A DNA stretch of 64,000 bases from Dawidia cretensis (GTDB taxonomy: Bacteria > Bacteroidota > Bacteroidia > Cytophagales > Cyclobacteriaceae), in the NCBI RefSeq assembly GCF_018598175.1, contig NZ_JAHESE010000004.1:186001-250000 (forward strand), given 5' to 3'. Position numbers and translations under genes: made by a program. Positions within the stretch are counted from its first letter, which is position 1. The number at the start of each line of letters is the position of its first letter. The notes under the pieces are model-generated. The model saw only the letters and a list, made by a program, of their open reading frames with translations, made no database searches and was not told where the DNA came from. Shown here in pieces: positions 60,870-64,000 of this stretch.

Positions 60870-61153
60870 ACAGAATTTGATCATTGAATGTTCTGGGGCT
60901 AAATAACGATCCCCCCGTTGAAATTATAAAATCATCCTGACGATTAAAAGCGTCATTGATCGCCGGATTCGCCGGCGATGGTAACAAACCAGCTACAAAC
61001 CTTACCTCCCTTTGCGGAATATGGCCTTGAATATCAGGATAAAAGCAATCCCGCCGATGCACATAATAAGCAGTACTTCAGGGGTTATTTGGTCGACGGC
61101 ATGCATCCGGAAAAGCGGTTTTAGAGATGATCAGTAAAGTGTAGGGCCTGGCC
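60870..61153. other. Intergenic region between the head-GIN and SMP-30 genes
   Basis: 284 bases on the 5' side of the head-GIN gene and after the SMP-30 gene. Apart from a possible 34-codon frame, described separately, and a small GCCGG-type inverted repeat near 60960-60978, I see no promoter or terminator I would defend. Confidence 0.4.
61002..61106 (-). CDS. Possible 34-residue single-pass membrane protein
   Basis: A short frame, ATG at 61106 to TAA at 61002. It encodes a peptide with an N-terminal soluble part (MHAVDQITPEV), one hydrophobic segment of about 17 residues (LLIMCIGGIAFILIFKA) and a basic end (IFRKGR), the look of a real small membrane protein. No convincing ribosome-binding site is visible, but those are weak in this phylum. 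The function is unknown and the frame could be chance. Confidence 0.35.
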   Translation of the reverse strand: MHAVDQITPEVLLIMCIGGIAFILIFKAIFRKGR

Positions 61154-62149
61154 TTAGTCACGCAAATGTACGCGTACCACGTGCATATCCGCCGTCATAA
61201 ACAGAGTTTTCTCATCGGCCGTCAGGGCGCAGTTCGATACCGGCACCGGCATTTTGATCTTGCCCAGTACCTTGCCGGCACTGTTAAAGATCCAAAGTCC
61301 GCCCGGACCGCTGGCGAAGATATTGCCTTGCTTGTCGATCTTCAGGCCGTCGGGCAGTCCCTGTTCGGACTCCGCTGCTTTCGTAGCATCATAGAAGATC
61401 CGGGCATTTACGATCGAGTCGTTGTCGGCAATGTCGAACGCGTACCAGATGGCTTTCTTCGAGTCGGAGTTGGCGACGATGAACGTCTTGCCGCCGGGCA
61501 GAAAAGCAATGCCGTTCGGGCGCGTAAGCGAGTCTACCGCGACCGTGGTCTTGCCATGCGACACGCGGTAGACGCCATTGATGGGTGTTTCTTTCGCGCT
61601 GTCCTGGTCGGACTGGGTAAGCAGACCGTAGGGCGGGTCAGTGAAGTATAGGTCACCGTTGGGGCGATACACGGCGTCATTGGGGCTGTTGAGCTTTTTG
61701 CCGCCGAGGGTGTCCGACAGGGTAACAAAGTTAGGTTGCGGGTTGCTGAGCGGTGCGGCCATCATCGCGATGCGGCGGTCGCCATGCTGGCAGAGTACCA
61801 GTTTTCCATCCAGGCTAAGCGTTAGGCCGTTGGAGCCCATCTCGCCGCCGCGGGGTGTCTCGCCGGTATAGCCGGAGGGTGTAAGGTACACTGATACACC
61901 CTTTCCTTCCGACCACTGGTGAATGGTGTTTTTGGGTACATCCGAGAAAATTAGTGTCTTGGTCTCTTCGAGCCAGAGAGGGCCTTCGCTCCACTCAAAG
62001 CCTGATGCAATCACCTCTGGCTGTGTGCCCCGTTGTATAATGGCGTCCAGGGACGGGTCGAGGCGTTCTACGGTGCCGATGGGACCGGTTTCTTTGGAAG
62101 TACAGGCTGCCAGGAGAAGAAACATAGCGGATAGGGTTACGTATTTCAT
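61154..62149 (-). CDS. SMP-30/gluconolactonase/LRE-family lipoprotein
   Basis: A 331-residue lipoprotein (MKYVTLSAMFLLLAAC; lipobox LAAC) with a six-bladed beta-propeller of the SMP-30 family. Visible family segments are ASGFEWSEGPLWLEETKTLIFSD, SPNDAVYRPNGDLYFTDPPYG (the metal-binding N-D pair) and RPNGIAFLPGGKTFIVANSDSKK. It probably opens a sugar lactone such as gluconolactone in the periplasm, though the family also includes other hydrolases. It appears monocistronic. Confidence 0.85.
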   Translation of the reverse strand: MKYVTLSAMFLLLAACTSKETGPIGTVERLDPSLDAIIQRGTQPEVIASGFEWSEGPLWLEETKTLIFSDVPKNTIHQWSEGKGVSVYLTPSGYTGETPRGGEMGSNGLTLSLDGKLVLCQHGDRRIAMMAAPLSNPQPNFVTLSDTLGGKKLNSPNDAVYRPNGDLYFTDPPYGLLTQSDQDSAKETPINGVYRVSHGKTTVAVDSLTRPNGIAFLPGGKTFIVANSDSKKAIWYAFDIADNDSIVNARIFYDATKAAESEQGLPDGLKIDKQGNIFASGPGGLWIFNSAGKVLGKIKMPVPVSNCALTADEKTLFMTADMHVVRVHLRD

Positions 62150-62264
62150 ACAGGCTAAGGTTAGGCATCAAACGATTGTGCTGGTAAAGTAAGCCCGATC
62201 GGGGTATCCTCCAAGGGGCCGGCAGGTTTTTTGCGCCGGGGCGTGATCTTCGGGGGTTTGTGCT

Positions 62265-62272
62265 TACTTTTG
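62265..62272 (+). promoter_or_regulatory. -7-like element before the flippase gene
   Basis: TACTTTTG is an exact TAnnTTTG match 20 bases before the GTG at 62293. No -33 lies at the usual distance. If it is real, the upstream GTG at 62260 cannot be the start, since it would be outside the transcript. Confidence 0.4.
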
Positions 62273-62292
62273 CCCGCTATACCAGTGGCACC

Positions 62293-63744
62293 GTGCGCAT
62301 CAGTAAAGGGTTCATTAAGAGTTCGTTGATCTATACCGTGGCAGGCATGCTGCCCATGGCGAGCGCGGTGATCCTCATGCCGTTTTACCTCCGTTACTTG
62401 CCTGGCGAACTGTACGGTGTGGGAATGACCTGCCTGGCGTTTTCGGTATTGGTGCAGATCCTCGCGTCGTATAGCTTTGATACTTCGTTATATGTAACCT
62501 ATCATGAGCTCAAGCACGACCGCGCACGCCTGGGCACCTATGTCAGCTCCGCGTTTATTTTTATGCTGCTATTAGGTGCCGTGCTGACAGTATTTTTTGC
62601 GCTCAGCGGTGAGTTCATTTTTACGTATTTCATCAAGGGGAAAGAACTTTCGTTTTATCCCTATGGTTTGATCTCCGTGGGGATCGGTGTATTTCAGGCG
62701 ATCTTCAAAGTGCACAGCAACCTGCTGCAGACACGCGAGAAATCAGAGACATACCTGTGGGCCAATGTCATCAATTTTACGATTATTGCCGCAGCGTCGA
62801 TTACGGGTATGGTACTTTTTCCAAATACCCTGGTCGGTCCGTTAGGTGGTCGGCTGCTGGCGGGTGGCCTGATGACCTTATGGGTGCTCTTTCGTGTATT
62901 CCGCGCGTATGGATGGCACGTCAAAAGTCCCTGGCAGCAGACGTCGGCCCGGTTTAATGCCCTGGCGTTTGTATACCAGGTCCTGCAGTGGGTAATCAAT
63001 TACTTCGACCGGCTGATGATCGCCGCCTACTTTACTTTTTCGATGGTGGCGACCTATGACTTTGCCATCAAGTGCCTGGTGCCGGTGGAGCTCATGCTTA
63101 ACGGATTAAACAGCACCATTGGTCCCAAGGTAGTGAAGCGTATGAACGAGCAAACGGTCAAGACCGCTACCCAGGAGATTAATCGTTATTACTATGGCCT
63201 GGTGTCGGTTGTACTGTTGGTGCTATGCTTGTCCATCGCTTTTATCCCCTCGATTTTAGCGCCGCTTGTCAAGAAAAATAGTTATGCCAGCGAGGCCCTG
63301 CCGTATATACCGTATATCGCCGTGATCTTTATTTTCCGCGCGATGCGCCTGTATTTTGTCACACCGTATACCATCTTGAAAAAGATGGGTACCCTCACGG
63401 TGATTAACGTTTTTGTCTCGGCATTGAAGATCGGCCTGATGGTCGTACTCATCTCGCGGTGGCAGCTGTACGGCATTGTGGCATCGGCGGTATTGGCCTA
63501 TGCGGTCGAGCTGGTGTTGCTGTGGTATAATCTGCGGCACGACTATGAGATGCGTTTTAATGCCTTTAAATTATTTGTCGCTCCACTGCTGATGTTCGCG
63601 GTCATCGTGATCAGCGAGCCGTTGCTGGGTATCCATTATCCGCTACCGGTGCATCTGGGCTATGGCATATTGTGTACAGGGCTGTTGTACGCAGCGTACC
63701 GCAACGAAATAAAACTGATTGACCCATTTAAAATACTAAAATAA
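62293..63744 (+). CDS. Wzx-type oligosaccharide flippase, MOP family
   Basis: A 483-residue protein with about 12-14 transmembrane helices and the layout of polysaccharide flippases (Wzx/RfbX): SLIYTVAGMLPMASAVILMPFYLRYL at the start, then repeated helix pairs. It should flip lipid-linked sugar repeat units across the inner membrane. No ATG lies before Met-30 of the longest frame; I prefer GTG 62293 (V-R-I-S-K), with GTG 62260 as the alternative, since a -7 element lies between them. It is followed after 2 bases by an asparagine-synthetase-like gene, pointing to an exopolysaccharide or O-antigen locus beyond the window. Confidence 0.8.
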   Translation: MRISKGFIKSSLIYTVAGMLPMASAVILMPFYLRYLPGELYGVGMTCLAFSVLVQILASYSFDTSLYVTYHELKHDRARLGTYVSSAFIFMLLLGAVLTVFFALSGEFIFTYFIKGKELSFYPYGLISVGIGVFQAIFKVHSNLLQTREKSETYLWANVINFTIIAAASITGMVLFPNTLVGPLGGRLLAGGLMTLWVLFRVFRAYGWHVKSPWQQTSARFNALAFVYQVLQWVINYFDRLMIAAYFTFSMVATYDFAIKCLVPVELMLNGLNSTIGPKVVKRMNEQTVKTATQEINRYYYGLVSVVLLVLCLSIAFIPSILAPLVKKNSYASEALPYIPYIAVIFIFRAMRLYFVTPYTILKKMGTLTVINVFVSALKIGLMVVLISRWQLYGIVASAVLAYAVELVLLWYNLRHDYEMRFNAFKLFVAPLLMFAVIVISEPLLGIHYPLPVHLGYGILCTGLLYAAYRNEIKLIDPFKILK

Positions 63745-63746
63745 CG

Positions 63747-64000
63747 ATGGCCGGATTTGTAGGCGCCTGTAGTCGTGCATTGTCTGTCACCGAGGCTTCC
63801 GTGGCCCGCGCGGCACAAATGACTGTATACTCTCCGAAGGCTACCGAGGTTCCTGTCTTCGCCGATCGCGCGCTGATCGTGCACCGGTCGTTCTTTGGCT
63901 TTTTAGAAACCACACGAAACCATGCTCAAGCCGGTGGCCTGCACGCGTGGGTTGACGGTGAGATCTACAACCAGGCGGAGCTGGCAACCGCCCCCGGCGA
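63747..64000 (+). CDS. Asparagine synthetase-like protein, N-terminal part
   Basis: The gene runs off the window end; 84 complete codons are visible. It begins MAGFVGACSRAL and later has HAWVDGEIYNQAEL, the DGEIYN signature of the class II glutamine amidotransferase domain of AsnB-type enzymes. The usual second residue, the Cys nucleophile of glutamine hydrolysis (M-C-G), is replaced by Ala, so the domain probably cannot use glutamine. It starts 2 bases after the flippase stop. Such degenerate AsnB-like proteins occur in polysaccharide and lasso-peptide clusters, where they form amide bonds; which applies here cannot be told. Confidence 0.75.
   Translation, partial: MAGFVGACSRALSVTEASVARAAQMTVYSPKATEVPVFADRALIVHRSFFGFLETTRNHAQAGGLHAWVDGEIYNQAELATAPG

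Overview
This 64 kb window is a chromosomal segment of a Bacteroidota bacterium, most likely Cytophagales (a Chryseolinea/Ohtaekwangia-like lineage is my guess from gene content; no rRNA or tRNA is present to confirm it). The signs are a type IX secretion (T9SS) client with the Por sorting tail, a PorE-like OmpA protein, a PorT-like beta-barrel, TAnnTTTG-type -7 promoter elements, Bacteroidota-type AMP nucleosidase, and a moderately GC-rich genome whose real genes cast many long antisense shadow frames. I see no insertion sequences, prophage, CRISPR array or integrase.

Layout. 1-3.1 kb: end of a YeiH-type exporter, a UMF1 MFS permease, AMP nucleosidase and a small HsdR-N-like nuclease-fold protein. 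3.1-19.6 kb (minus strand): a tight six-gene operon, in transcription order an Npt/ATP-ADP-translocase-like protein fused to HEAT repeats and a cNMP-type domain, a protein with three TIR-like domains, a membrane-anchored STAND NTPase with coiled coil and WD40 propeller, a TPR/beta-barrel protein, a propeller-repeat lipoprotein and a 2080-residue T9SS-exported Fn3/PKD protein. This is the most unusual locus: it looks like a trans-envelope sensing or conflict cassette. A PorE-like gene is divergent from it (19.9-22.3 kb). 22.3-30 kb: GNAT plus deacetylase pair, diheme cytochrome c, ceramidase-like protein, HrpB helicase. 30-36.2 kb: TetR-TolC-adaptor-RND efflux operon with two matching candidate TetR operators. 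36.5-44 kb: TehA-like channel and divergent AraC regulator, PAP2 phosphatase, NDH-2 plus Kup potassium transporter, coiled-coil lipoprotein.

44.1-51.6 kb: a carotenoid operon in the order ECF sigma, crtI, crtB, idi, photolyase, SRPBCC protein, crtZ, lycopene cyclase. It should make zeaxanthin-type carotenoids from GGPP. Upstream lies a MerR/B12-binding regulator of the CarH/LitR photoreceptor type, and a perfect inverted repeat abuts the operon promoter, so light-controlled, B12-dependent repression of pigment, photolyase and a sigma factor is the natural reading.

51.7-64 kb: Lhr-like helicase, RRM RNA-binding protein, GH20 hexosaminidase plus DUF5009 acetyltransferase-like membrane protein, Crp-family regulator plus AhpD-like protein, a head-GIN-domain protein, a possible 34-residue membrane protein, SMP-30 lactonase-like lipoprotein, a Wzx-type flippase and the start of an asparagine-synthetase-like gene lacking the usual Cys2 nucleophile, probably the edge of a polysaccharide locus.
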